In this document: positions 1 to 7,740 of the stretch, piece after piece | Layout of the letters: each line of letters begins with the position of its first letter | Numbering within the stretch: position 1 is the first letter of the stretch | NCBI RefSeq assembly: GCF_965223525.1 | Contig: NZ_OZ245005.1 | Coordinates: forward strand, 1,364,001-1,428,000 | Reading direction: 5' to 3' | Length of the DNA: 64,000 nt | DNA from: Leptofilum sp965223525 | Lineage (GTDB): Bacteria; Chloroflexota; Anaerolineae; Promineifilales; Promineifilaceae | Translations under genes and position numbers: made by a program | The notes under the pieces: generated by a model | What the model saw: the letters and a program-made list of their open reading frames with translations, nothing else | Databases searched by the model: none | What the model was told of the DNA's origin: nothing

Positions 1-215
1 CCAGCCTCGGGGGGAACCAGCAAATAAATTAGAACAATCCCCACCAGAAAACCCAGCATGATGGGCACACCGCCTAGCTTGGCGATCATGCCGCTGTGCT
101 GGCGGCGTCCCCCCGGCGTGGCCACAATCCCCCAACTATGGGCTAATTTGCGGATGGGTGGGGTGGTGAGAACGGCCGTTACCAACCCCACTCCGAAAAT
201 TAATAAGAAGATCAT
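1..215 (-). CDS. Partial WecA/TagO-like polyprenyl-phosphate sugar-1-phosphate transferase, N-terminus
   Basis: Only the first 71 codons lie in the window; the gene runs off the left edge. The reading starts at ATG 215. The ATG at 223 is closed by a stop after three codons, which decides the start. The peptide opens with a hydrophobic segment and then shows PPIRKLAHSWG, a RRQHSG step, a KLGGVPI stretch and a second membrane segment. This order (P-x-x-R-x-L-A, R-R-x-H, K-x-G-G) is typical of the N-terminus of the MraY/WecA/TagO family. Members move a sugar-1-phosphate from a UDP-sugar to undecaprenyl phosphate at the inner face of the membrane, starting wall or polysaccharide synthesis. The substrate cannot be told from this fragment. 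An ACGGCCGT motif falls inside the coding sequence. Confidence 0.75.
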   Translation of the reverse strand, partial: MIFLLIFGVGLVTAVLTTPPIRKLAHSWGIVATPGGRRQHSGMIAKLGGVPIMLGFLVGIVLIYLLVPPEA

Positions 216-228
216 TTGGTCATGATTT

Positions 229-298
229 TCGGTAATCGGTAAATCTTTTTCAGCCACCGATTACTGATAACTGACAACCGATCACGGATTACTGATAT
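229..298. repeat. Intergenic word-like repeat (GTAATCGGT / ACCGATTAC family)
   Basis: The gap between upp and the partial WecA-like gene is filled by short variants of one phrase in both orientations: GGTAATCGGT, ACCGATTACTGATA, CAACCGATC and CGGATTACTGATA. The same phrase family fills 10201-10268, part of 13262-13300 and 42370-42396. Inverted copies can pair, so the RNA could fold as a terminator. It might also be a mobile REP-like element. Confidence 0.6.
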
Positions 299-918
299 TA
301 CCCTGTGCCAAACTGGCGATCGCCCGCGTCACCCAAACCGGGGACGATGAAGCCAATGTCGTTAAGATGAGAATCAATCTGGGCAATGTGGATGGGTACG
401 TCTGGATGTGCTTCTTGCAGGGCGGCAATGCCTTCTGGCGTGGCCAGCAAGCCCACAAACTTGATTCGCTGTGCTCCCCACTTTTTCAAAATATCTACTG
501 TGGCAATAGCAGAGCCACCGGTAGCCAACATCGGGTCTAGCACCAGGCACACCTGCACGGTGGGGAAGGTGGGCAGCTTGTTGTAGTAAGAAACTGGCTG
601 GAGCGTTTCTTCATCCCGGTAAAGGCCAATGTGCCACACCTCGGCACCGGGCATCATCTCCCAGATGCCATCCACCATGCCCAGCCCAGCCCGCAAAATG
701 GGAATGAGGCCGATCTTTTCGCTTAAATCTTGCCCTGCGGCCGTACCCATCGGTGTCTCTACTTCAATATCGCTGGTTTTCAGATCGGCCGTGGCTTCGT
801 AGCAGAGCAGCATGGCCACTTCCCGAATCAGTTCGCGGAACTTTTTTGGCTTGGTGGCAAGGTGACGCATCAGCGTTAGTTTGTGCTTGACCAGCGGATG
901 TTTTGACTCAAAAACCAT
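298..918 (-). CDS. upp: Uracil phosphoribosyltransferase
   Basis: Converts uracil and PRPP to UMP in the cytoplasm for pyrimidine salvage. The 206-residue product has the usual length. It shows the family's early KHPLVKHKLTLMR stretch, the PILRAGLGMVDG segment, the PRPP-binding loop LVLDPMLATGGSA and the C-terminal GFIVPGLGDAGDRQFGT uracil-binding region. All hallmark segments are intact. The start ATG at 918 lies behind a GAAGGAGAAG Shine-Dalgarno sequence. The gene is divergent from ruvB, about 160 bp away. No purine or uracil transport gene adjoins it, so it is likely a stand-alone salvage gene. Confidence in the assignment is high. Confidence 0.97.
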   Translation of the reverse strand: MVFESKHPLVKHKLTLMRHLATKPKKFRELIREVAMLLCYEATADLKTSDIEVETPMGTAAGQDLSEKIGLIPILRAGLGMVDGIWEMMPGAEVWHIGLYRDEETLQPVSYYNKLPTFPTVQVCLVLDPMLATGGSAIATVDILKKWGAQRIKFVGLLATPEGIAALQEAHPDVPIHIAQIDSHLNDIGFIVPGLGDAGDRQFGTG

Positions 919-934
919 TCCTCTTCTCCTTCAT

Positions 935-1008
935 AAAAGTGGCTAGTGGCTGGTTGCTAGATGCTCGTAGCGCATGCAAACCACAAGCCACCAACCACGA
1001 ACCCCCAA
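935..1008. repeat. Intergenic inverted repeat (GGCTAGTGGCTGGTTGCTAG family)
   Basis: Between upp and ruvB lie the words AGTGGCTAGTGGCTGGTTGCTAG and, further on, ACCACAAGCCACCAACCACG, which are rough inverted copies. Related text occurs at 11405-11478 and 50936-50976. The element could form a long imperfect hairpin in the divergent spacer. Function is unknown. Confidence 0.5.
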
Positions 1009-1076
1009 CAACATTTCATTTCATCCTCAGTTATCGTATAATCCCACGCATACAGTTTGTTGGCAACCGACGATTT

Positions 1077-2162
1077 ATGAACGATAACGCATCAAGCAAA
1101 AGAACAATTTCCCCAGGCAAGAAGCGTGAAGACGGCCGTCTCGCTGGCCTCATGCGCCCCCAACAGTTAGATGATTTCACGGGACAAGAGCGGCTCAAAG
1201 CCAATCTGACGATTCTGATTGAAGCGGCAAAAGCGCGGCAAGAATCGCTAGATCACGTTCTGTTTCACGGCCCACCTGGGCTGGGCAAAACGACGCTAGC
1301 ACACGTCGTGGCTAACGAAATGAATGTCAATATTCGCATCACGGCTGGGCCAGCCATCGAGCGAACTGGTGATTTGGCTGCCATTCTCACCAATATGCGT
1401 GCCGGTGACATTTTGTTTATTGATGAAGTTCACCGATTGGGTCGCGCTGTGGAAGAGATTTTGTACCCGGCGATGGAAGATTTTGTGCTAGATATTGTGG
1501 TGGGCAAGGGGCCAGGTGCCAAAAATGTGCGGCTGAAGCTGCCCAAATTTACTGTCATCGGGGCCACAACGCGGCTGGCGTTGCTAACTGCGCCGCTGCG
1601 GGCCAGATTTGGCGCGCTTTACCGCATGGATTTTTACGAGCAGGCAGCAATCGAGACGATTGTGACGCGGGGCGCAGGTATTTTGCGGGTGCCCATCGAG
1701 GCAGCAGGCGCAACGGAGATTGCCCTCCGATCACGAGGGACGCCTCGTGTGGCGCTACGGCTACTGCGTCGCGTGCGCGATTATGCCGAGGTGCGGGCTA
1801 CGGGGGAAATTACGGAGGAAACGGCCGTTGCCGCCCTCGATCTGCTAGAAATTGACAATCTTGGCCTGGACGATCTGGATCGCCGCGTGCTGCGTGCCAT
1901 CATCGAAAAGTTTGGTGGCGGACCGGTGGGTTTGGACACCATCGGTGCTTCCATCAGTGAAGAGTCAGATACGATTATGGATGTGGTGGAGCCGTATTTG
2001 CTGCAGTTGGGCTTTTTAGAGCGCACGGCGCGCGGGCGCATAGCCACCCCGCACGCCTATGCCCATCTGGACGTGCCGCTACCGCAGCACCACGTTCCTG
2101 CCAAGCCCAACCAGCCTAGCCTGTTTGCCCCGTCCAGTGAACCAGATGAGGATGATGAATAG
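1077..2162 (+). CDS. ruvB: Holliday junction branch-migration helicase RuvB
   Basis: RuvB is the hexameric AAA+ motor that, with RuvA, drives branch migration of Holliday junctions. The 361-residue product carries the Walker A motif GPPGLGKTT, the Walker B segment ILFIDEVHRL, the sensor-1 region FTVIGATTR and the winged-helix C-terminus (GGPVGLDTIGASISEE, then RTARGR). The frame stays open upstream to 903. ATG 1077 is chosen because the protein then begins just before the usual RLAGLMRPQQLDDFTGQ segment and has normal length; the upstream extension looks like translated spacer. No strong Shine-Dalgarno precedes it. ruvA and ruvC are not nearby. The acidic C-terminal tail past residue 340 is extra to the core. 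The DUF2905 gene begins two bases after the stop. Confidence 0.96.
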   Translation: MNDNASSKRTISPGKKREDGRLAGLMRPQQLDDFTGQERLKANLTILIEAAKARQESLDHVLFHGPPGLGKTTLAHVVANEMNVNIRITAGPAIERTGDLAAILTNMRAGDILFIDEVHRLGRAVEEILYPAMEDFVLDIVVGKGPGAKNVRLKLPKFTVIGATTRLALLTAPLRARFGALYRMDFYEQAAIETIVTRGAGILRVPIEAAGATEIALRSRGTPRVALRLLRRVRDYAEVRATGEITEETAVAALDLLEIDNLGLDDLDRRVLRAIIEKFGGGPVGLDTIGASISEESDTIMDVVEPYLLQLGFLERTARGRIATPHAYAHLDVPLPQHHVPAKPNQPSLFAPSSEPDEDDE

Positions 2163-2164
2163 GT

Positions 2165-2392
2165 ATGGTGGAATTCGGCCGTTTGCTCTTGATTATTGGT
2201 GGCACCATTGCCTTGGCTGGCATTTTGGTGCTCATCGCTGCTAAAACTTTCCCGTGGCTGGGCAACCTGCCTGGCGACTTTGAAATCGAGGGCGAGAATT
2301 ACCGCATCTACTTTCCCCTAGCCACCATGATTCTGGTGAGCATTTTGGGTACTGTGCTGCTCAATATCGTCATACGTATCTTTAATCGCTAA
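2165..2392 (+). CDS. DUF2905 family small membrane protein
   Basis: A 75-residue protein with two membrane helices (about residues 5-25 and 50-70) separated by the short loop FPWLGNLPGDFEIEGENYRIYFPL. The motif LGxLPGDFxIExENxxxYFPL is the signature of the DUF2905 family. The family is often found beside ruvB in bacteria, and here the spacing is two bases, so the pair is almost surely co-transcribed. The molecular role is not known. Its link to ruvB is recurrent context and not evidence that it acts in recombination. Confidence 0.88.
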   Translation: MVEFGRLLLIIGGTIALAGILVLIAAKTFPWLGNLPGDFEIEGENYRIYFPLATMILVSILGTVLLNIVIRIFNR

Positions 2393-2755
2393 ACTATTGC
2401 TTGTTTGACCATTCACCCCCCCTGTTTTATAATTTTTGGCAGCATATTTCCGAGACAATTTTGATGCAATCAACAATTCGTGTAGATAATTCCACAAGTC
2501 AAAATATTTGGCTGCCAAGCTGGATATTCGTAAAGAATCAATCCAACTCATTTCAGTTTGCCTGGTTGCTGTGTCGGATATGTATGAGGGGGCCCCGTTG
2601 ACCGACTCGATGTCTGAGCCGCCTGACCCTCCTCACCCAGTTTCCCCTGTGTGTTTGAGCAATTCATTATTGGTAGCCCACTTCTTGAAGTGGGCAGCCC
2701 GCCCTGAGAGGTGGGCATTTGTCATGTCTGGTGTTAGTGCCAGCAAAAATAGCTG
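2393..2755. other. 363-bp spacer with two adjacent hairpins before the CorC-like pair
   Basis: No convincing gene is visible. A perfect stem at 2676-2695 (GCCCACTTC/GAAGTGGGC) is followed directly by a second stem at 2697-2715 (GCCCGCC/GGTGGGC), about 40 bases before the start of the first CorC-like gene. The first 200 bases are AT-rich. It could be a terminator for ruvB-DUF2905, a long untranslated leader for the transporters, or a REP-like insertion. I could not match it to the M-box or the yybP-ykoY manganese riboswitch consensus. Confidence 0.5.
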
Positions 2756-4165
2756 ATGTTCTTAACGATTCTTTCAATAGTGGCCGTTGTGGCCATCATG
2801 ATTTTCTTCAATGCACTTTACGTAGCGGCCGAATTTGCCACGGTATCCTCTAGGCGGACGCGCGTTAGCCAAATGGCCGGGCAGGGCAACCGCATGGCCC
2901 AACTGCTGCTGCCCATTATGCAAGACAGCAAAAAGCTGGATACGTATGTGGCAACCTGCCAGATTGGTATCACCATTTCTTCATTGGTGGTGGGGGCTTA
3001 CGGCCAAAGCGTGATTGCCCAACTGCTCATCGAGCCATTTACCCGTTTGCTCACGGCGTTGGAGCCAAGCTTAGCGACCATTGGCATAGAATCTACGGCG
3101 GGGTGGGCAGAACCGGCGGCGACTTCAATTTCTGTAACGCTTGTTTTGATTTTGATTACCATTTTGCAGGTGATTATGGGGGAGCTATTCCCCAAATCGG
3201 TTGCCATCCAGTACCCGGAAACAGTGGCGATGGCGGTAACGATTCCCATGCGGATTACCCAGTTTGTGATTACCTACACGGGGTTGATAGCCTTGTTTAA
3301 TGGGAGTGGAAATATATTATTGCGCTTGATGGGACGGCCGATGAAAGAGAAAAGCGGCCACGCACATTCCCCAGAAGAAATTGAGCTGCTGGTTACAGAG
3401 AGCCACGAACAGGATTTGCTCAGTGATGAAGAGCGAATTCTGCTGCGGAACACCTTTCGCTTGCGAGACCTAACCGCCAAACAGGTGATGCTGCACCGTA
3501 CCAAACTTATTGCTGCCCCCACGAGCAGCAGTGTGACAGAGTTAATGAAAATTGCGTTGGATGCTGGGTTCTCCCGCATTCCGCTTTACAAAGAATCAAT
3601 AGATGACATTATCGGCTTTGTGCATGTGAAGGATTTGTTCCGCTTGCATAATCAGCAAAGCGAAGAACTGAGTTCTATTTTGCGCGAGGTTGTTTTTGTG
3701 CCAGAAACGATGCCCGTTTCTGATTTGTGGAAGCGGTTGAACAGCCGCAGAAAATATTTGGCCATTGTGTTTGATGAATATGGCGGCACGGTGGGGTTGA
3801 TTACCTTCGAGGATCTCATCGAAGAGATTTTTGGGGAGTTGCAAGACGAATTTGACAATGAAACGGCTTTGATAGCGAAAGATAAGGACGGCCGTATCTA
3901 CCTGCGCGGTGATTTGCTGGTAACCGACGTCAACGAATATCTGGAGTTGCACCTGCCAGAAGAAAATGCAGATACGTTGGGCGGGCTTGTATTTAGTGGG
4001 CTTCGTCGTCCACCTCAGGTGGGAGATACCGTCGCCTTCGACAAAGTGACCATTCGCGTTGAGGGCATGGACGACACCAGCGTCTCAGAAGTGTCGTTGA
4101 AGCTGCCTGTCTCACAAAGCACCGAGGAACCTTTCATTGAGTGGGAGGTGGCCGACCATGACTAA
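2756..4165 (+). CDS. CorC/HlyC-type CNNM family transporter, first copy
   Basis: A 469-residue protein of the DUF21-CBS-CorC_HlyC family (bacterial relatives of CNNM magnesium transporters, often labelled hemolysin). Residues 1-200 hold the DUF21 membrane domain with three to four helices and the conserved NALYVAAEFATVSSRRTR opening. CBS domains follow at about 220-335, with a VMLHRTKL start and the IVFDEYGGTVGLITFEDLIEEIFGE segment. The C-terminal CorC_HlyC domain includes NADTLGGL and a PPxVGD-like PPQVGD. The family moves or controls divalent cations, mainly Mg2+, at the membrane. The downstream gene is a paralogue and overlaps its end by eight bases, so the two are translated together and may form a heteromer. 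Confidence 0.9.
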   Translation: MFLTILSIVAVVAIMIFFNALYVAAEFATVSSRRTRVSQMAGQGNRMAQLLLPIMQDSKKLDTYVATCQIGITISSLVVGAYGQSVIAQLLIEPFTRLLTALEPSLATIGIESTAGWAEPAATSISVTLVLILITILQVIMGELFPKSVAIQYPETVAMAVTIPMRITQFVITYTGLIALFNGSGNILLRLMGRPMKEKSGHAHSPEEIELLVTESHEQDLLSDEERILLRNTFRLRDLTAKQVMLHRTKLIAAPTSSSVTELMKIALDAGFSRIPLYKESIDDIIGFVHVKDLFRLHNQQSEELSSILREVVFVPETMPVSDLWKRLNSRRKYLAIVFDEYGGTVGLITFEDLIEEIFGELQDEFDNETALIAKDKDGRIYLRGDLLVTDVNEYLELHLPEENADTLGGLVFSGLRRPPQVGDTVAFDKVTIRVEGMDDTSVSEVSLKLPVSQSTEEPFIEWEVADHD

Positions 4166-5615
4166 ATATTTGCTGTTGGCAATTTCTCTACCAGGCGTTG
4201 GCGTTATCGCTTCTGCGGCAGCGGCGGAAGCAACAGGCTCGGCCATTGGCACCTTATTGGTAGCGCTGGTTGTCATTATTTTGCTGGTGCTGCTCAACGG
4301 CCTGTTTGTAATGGCCGAATTTGCCATTATTGGTGTGCGCCCCACCCAGCTAGAGCAGATGGTGGATGAAGGCGAAAGCAAAGCACAAAGCGTGCTGGAT
4401 ACCGTTGAATCTCGTCAAAAGCAAGACCAATACATTGCCACTGCCCAGTTAGGTATTACCATTGCTTCGCTTGGTTTAGCTATGTATGGGGAGCCACAAA
4501 TTGCCCATTTTATTGAGCCATATTTAGAAAATTTATGGTTTGAACCTTCGCATGAGCTGGTTGGAACGATTGGCTACCTAATTGCGCTGGGCTTGCTCAC
4601 GTATTTGCATGTCGTGATTGGTGAGATGGTGCCAAAATCTTTGGCTTTGTCTGATGCCCCACGTATGGCACTTTTGCTCAATACGCCAATGGCAATTGCC
4701 CGCTGGATTTTGAATTATCCCGTGACAATTTTAAACCGCGTAGGTATTGCCATGCTCAGGTTGTTCCGCATTCCGCCTGCGGAGGGACATGATCGGGTGC
4801 TATCGCCGGAGGAATTGGAGCTAATTGTGACTGAAAGTACGGAGGGTGGGCTGCTGAATGAAGAAGAGCAGGAGATGATTCTGAACATCTTCGATTTCAG
4901 CGATAGGACTGTCTCTCAGGTGATGACGCCGCGCACAAAGGTGGAGGCGATTCCGCTGGATGTGTCGCGCCAGGAGATTTTGAGCATTGTAACTGAGAGT
5001 CGCCACAGCCGCTTTCCGGTTTATGAAGGGGACCGAGACCACATTGTGGGCATTTTGCACCTGAAAGATTTGGTGAAGCAAACTCTGCGCCCGGAGAGTC
5101 GTTTCGATTTGCGCTTGGTGTTGCGTACCGCACCGGCCGTGCCAGAGGATTTGCCAGTGCCTACGCTTTTGGCTGCGTTCAAGCGGCAAAAGCTGCATAT
5201 GGCCATTGTGCTGGATGAGTTTGGTGGCATGGATGGCATTGTTACGCTGGAAGATTTGGTTGAAGAGGTTGTAGGCGAAGTGCGGGACGAGTTTGATCAG
5301 GAGAAGGAGCCTTATCTTGAGCTTGGCCCTGGCGTTATTGAGGCCGAGGGTGAATATCTGGTGGATGATTTTGATGATGGCTTTTGGGGCGAAGAAGAGG
5401 ATTTGCCGGATGTGGAAACGGTGGGTGGATTGGTCATTTCTAAATTGGGACGGCCGCCTGCCGTGGGGGATGAAGTTGTTTACAATGAAAGAATACAAAT
5501 TCGTGTGTTAGCAGTGGAGGGGCGAGCAGTGTCACGGGTGTTGGTGGAGTTTCCTGACCCGAACAAGCGGGTTGAAGCGGAAGAGGATACGGTCGTTCCC
5601 CCCGAAAATGATTGA
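4158..5615 (+). CDS. CorC/HlyC-type CNNM family transporter, second copy
   Basis: The 485-residue paralogue of the preceding gene has the same DUF21, tandem CBS and CorC_HlyC order. It begins with a signal-like hydrophobic stretch, then LLVLLNGLFVMAEFAIIGVRPTQL. It continues with VIGEMVPKSLAL, the CBS segments VMTPRTKVEAIP and IVLDEFGGMDGIVTLEDLVEEVVGE, and ends with the VETVGGLVISKLGRPPAVGDEV domain. ATG 4158 is preferred over the in-frame ATG at 4137 because a GGGAGG sequence lies about ten bases before it. The start overlaps the stop of the first copy, a sign of translational coupling. Tandem CNNM-like pairs are common in bacteria. Ion specificity cannot be read from the sequence. Confidence 0.9.
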   Translation: MTKYLLLAISLPGVGVIASAAAAEATGSAIGTLLVALVVIILLVLLNGLFVMAEFAIIGVRPTQLEQMVDEGESKAQSVLDTVESRQKQDQYIATAQLGITIASLGLAMYGEPQIAHFIEPYLENLWFEPSHELVGTIGYLIALGLLTYLHVVIGEMVPKSLALSDAPRMALLLNTPMAIARWILNYPVTILNRVGIAMLRLFRIPPAEGHDRVLSPEELELIVTESTEGGLLNEEEQEMILNIFDFSDRTVSQVMTPRTKVEAIPLDVSRQEILSIVTESRHSRFPVYEGDRDHIVGILHLKDLVKQTLRPESRFDLRLVLRTAPAVPEDLPVPTLLAAFKRQKLHMAIVLDEFGGMDGIVTLEDLVEEVVGEVRDEFDQEKEPYLELGPGVIEAEGEYLVDDFDDGFWGEEEDLPDVETVGGLVISKLGRPPAVGDEVVYNERIQIRVLAVEGRAVSRVLVEFPDPNKRVEAEEDTVVPPEND

Positions 5616-5642
5616 GATAAAGAAAACAACGATTCAGGCAAC

Positions 5643-5670
5643 TGTCATGCCTGCCTTCGCAGGCATGACA
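5643..5670. terminator. Perfect 12-bp stem (TGTCATGCCTGC), REP-like hairpin
   Basis: Arms TGTCATGCCTGC and GCAGGCATGACA enclose a CTTC loop. It lies 27 bases past the stop of the second CorC-like gene. A related copy sits at 59617-59640. There is no U-run, so it may act as a REP element or mRNA stabiliser and not as a classic terminator. Confidence 0.65.
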
Positions 5671-5692
5671 TGCGAGAAATAAGGAGTAATTA

Positions 5693-6079
5693 GTGGAGAT
5701 TGTTCGTACCATTCATGGCGAAGTTCGCTGGCTTGTTGCCCTCATTGCCATTGTTGTGATTGTTAAATTTGCTTTGGGCTTAATACAAAAGGCTGAATAC
5801 AAAGAGCTTGACCGCCGACTCATGTCTGTTTTGGTGATCCTGATTGACATCAACTTGCTCATGGGGCTAATTTTGCTCTTTAATCGCGGTTTTGATCGCG
5901 TAGCGGTGGAGCATGCTACCACGATGATCATTGCGCTCGTATTAGCACATAGCAATGCCGCCTGGCGCAAATCGGAGGATAGTGCCAAGAAGTTCCGCAA
6001 TAACCTGATTGTAGTTGTTCTGGTGTTGGCGCTGGTGTTTGTGGGCGTCATGCGGATTCGGGGAACCTTTTTCGTCTAA
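5693..6079 (+). CDS. Small four-helix membrane protein of unknown function
   Basis: A 128-residue protein that starts with GTG 5693, chosen because AAGGAG lies seven bases before it. It has four hydrophobic segments, at about residues 12-30, 44-64, 74-90 and 105-122. Between the first two is the charged loop QKAEYKELDRRL; a conserved-looking LAHSNAAWRKS sits after the third. I do not recognise a family with certainty; it resembles short integral membrane proteins common in Chloroflexota. It is separated from the transporter pair by a hairpin, so it may have its own transcript. Confidence 0.7.
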   Translation: MEIVRTIHGEVRWLVALIAIVVIVKFALGLIQKAEYKELDRRLMSVLVILIDINLLMGLILLFNRGFDRVAVEHATTMIIALVLAHSNAAWRKSEDSAKKFRNNLIVVVLVLALVFVGVMRIRGTFFV

Positions 6080-6082
6080 AAA

Positions 6083-6150
6083 TCGGTGCCGGACACGGGG
6101 CAAACGGTTTTACCTGCCCTAATATTTCTGGCCCCGTGCCCTGGCATCGA
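6083..6150. terminator. Imperfect hairpin between convergent genes
   Basis: GGACACGGGGCAAA and GGCCCCGTGCCC face each other across about 25 bases, between the convergent ends of the membrane-protein gene and the M32 peptidase gene. The position suits a bidirectional terminator, but no clear T-tract follows. Confidence 0.45.
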
Positions 6151-6159
6151 ATACTCACT

Positions 6160-7665
6160 CTAAAGTTCGTAAATCTGGCTAAATTTTTGGGTTACGTAGC
6201 GCATGAACGATTCATGCGTGAGCGGACTGCCCGTTGCTTTTTGTACCAGTTCAGCGGGGGTGAATTTACGGCCGTACTGATGAATATTCTCCCCTAGCCA
6301 AGCAACCAAAGCTGTGGTCTTGCCCTGTGCCATTTCTTCGGCGATGGTGGGGTTTTGGGAAACGGCCGTTTCATAAAACTGCGCCGCATATAGATTGCCC
6401 AAAGCATAGGTAGGAAAGTAACCAAACATAGGTCTTGACCAATGCACGTCTTGCAAGCAGCCTTCTGAATCCGTTTTGGGAACCACACCAAGCAGTTCTT
6501 GCATCTTGTCGTTCCAAGCCGTTGGTAAATCTGCTATCGCTAAATCGCCGTTGAGCATGGCCTGCTCCAGCTCAAAGCGCAAAATGATGTGGAAATTGTA
6601 GGTCAACTCATCCGCTTCTACGCGAATGAAGGACGGCTGTACTTTGTTAATCGCTTTGTAAAAAGCGACAACATCATGGTTGCCTAGCTGTTCTGGAAAG
6701 AGGGACTGCAATTTGGGGTAATGCGCCTGCCAAAAGCTCAGGCTGCGCCCCACAATGTTTTCAATCATGCGGGATTGGGATTCGTGGATGCCGCTGGACG
6801 TGCCCCGCGCTAGCGGTGTGCGTGCCAGGTCTGGGTGCGTGCCCTGCTCGTAGATGGCGTGTCCCGATTCATGTAGGGTGCCAAACAGAGATGGATTGAG
6901 AAAATCTGGGTACCAGCGCGTCGTGATCCGAGCATCATTGCGGCTGAAGCTGGTGGCAAATGGATGCACCACCGTCCCTAAATGTCCTCGGCTGAAGTCA
7001 TACCCCACCGCGTCGGCAATGTAGCGAGCAAACTTTTTCTGCTTATCAATGGGAAATGGTTGGTGGACGATGCTGTCCTCTAGGGTTGCGCCTCGTTCAT
7101 CAATGGCTCGGCGCAGCGGAATCAATTCTTCTTTTACGGCGTTGAAGATGGCTCGAACTTCGGCCGTTTTCATGCCGTGCTCAAATTGATCTAACAGCGG
7201 ATCATATTTTTCATCCTCGTAGCCATACAGTTCGGCCATTTCTTGCACTAGCTTAACAACTTCTGCAAGATGCGGCTGGAAATGAGCAAAATCATTGTTT
7301 TCACGCGCTTCCACCCAGGCTGGGTGTGCCTTGCCGCTTACTTCACTCACGCGGCGCACAAATTCTGCTGGCAGCAGCCGCGCTTCTTTATAATTGCGTT
7401 GCAGCAGGCGAATTAGGCCGGCTTCGTTGCTGTCGTAGGGGGCATCTTGGAGATCAGCCGCTGCTTTCTCAATTAGCTCACCCATCTCATCACTTGTAAA
7501 CATGGCGTGGTTCAGACGGCGCAGCGTGGTTAATTGCTGGATGCGGGCTTCGGTGCCAGCCTTTGGCATGTTGGTTTCTTTGTCCCAGCCTAGCACTGCC
7601 ATTGCCTTGCCAATATCATGAATTTCATACACTTTTTGTAATAAAGTCTGGTAATTTTCGCTCAT
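6160..7665 (-). CDS. M32 family (Taq-type) metallocarboxypeptidase
   Basis: A 501-residue zinc carboxypeptidase of family M32, which removes C-terminal residues from peptides in the cytoplasm. The zinc motif HESGH is at residues 265-269 within TLHESGHAIYEQG, and a HESQSRMIEN segment follows, as in Taq and Pfu carboxypeptidases. Length and helical character fit the family. ATG 7665 is preferred over the upstream ATG at 7698, because GAAAGGA lies nine bases before it and the alignment-like start YQTLLQKVYEIHDIG follows. It is divergent from the photolyase gene 75 bp away. The family usually prefers basic or broad C-terminal residues; the actual substrate is unknown. Confidence 0.93.
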   Translation of the reverse strand: MSENYQTLLQKVYEIHDIGKAMAVLGWDKETNMPKAGTEARIQQLTTLRRLNHAMFTSDEMGELIEKAAADLQDAPYDSNEAGLIRLLQRNYKEARLLPAEFVRRVSEVSGKAHPAWVEARENNDFAHFQPHLAEVVKLVQEMAELYGYEDEKYDPLLDQFEHGMKTAEVRAIFNAVKEELIPLRRAIDERGATLEDSIVHQPFPIDKQKKFARYIADAVGYDFSRGHLGTVVHPFATSFSRNDARITTRWYPDFLNPSLFGTLHESGHAIYEQGTHPDLARTPLARGTSSGIHESQSRMIENIVGRSLSFWQAHYPKLQSLFPEQLGNHDVVAFYKAINKVQPSFIRVEADELTYNFHIILRFELEQAMLNGDLAIADLPTAWNDKMQELLGVVPKTDSEGCLQDVHWSRPMFGYFPTYALGNLYAAQFYETAVSQNPTIAEEMAQGKTTALVAWLGENIHQYGRKFTPAELVQKATGSPLTHESFMRYVTQKFSQIYEL

Positions 7666-7740
7666 TGAGTCTATCCTTTCTAGGCAAAATGTGAACAAAA
7701 TAGCGTGACCTAGTATCTCTTAAAGTGAGTATCATTCAAA

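Noticed and set aside
2560..2755. M-box or manganese (yybP-ykoY) riboswitch before the CorC-like genes
   Set aside because: The stems do not fit the conserved cores of either class; kept only as a structured spacer.
2508..2756. An 82-codon open frame before the first CorC-like gene
   Set aside because: It covers the hairpin region, has no Shine-Dalgarno or recognisable domain, and its composition is that of a spacer.
4821..5498. A 225-codon open frame on the minus strand inside the second CorC-like gene
   Set aside because: The plus-strand frame has clear DUF21/CBS motifs; the minus product shows none and is rich in His, Gln and Asn as antisense frames often are.
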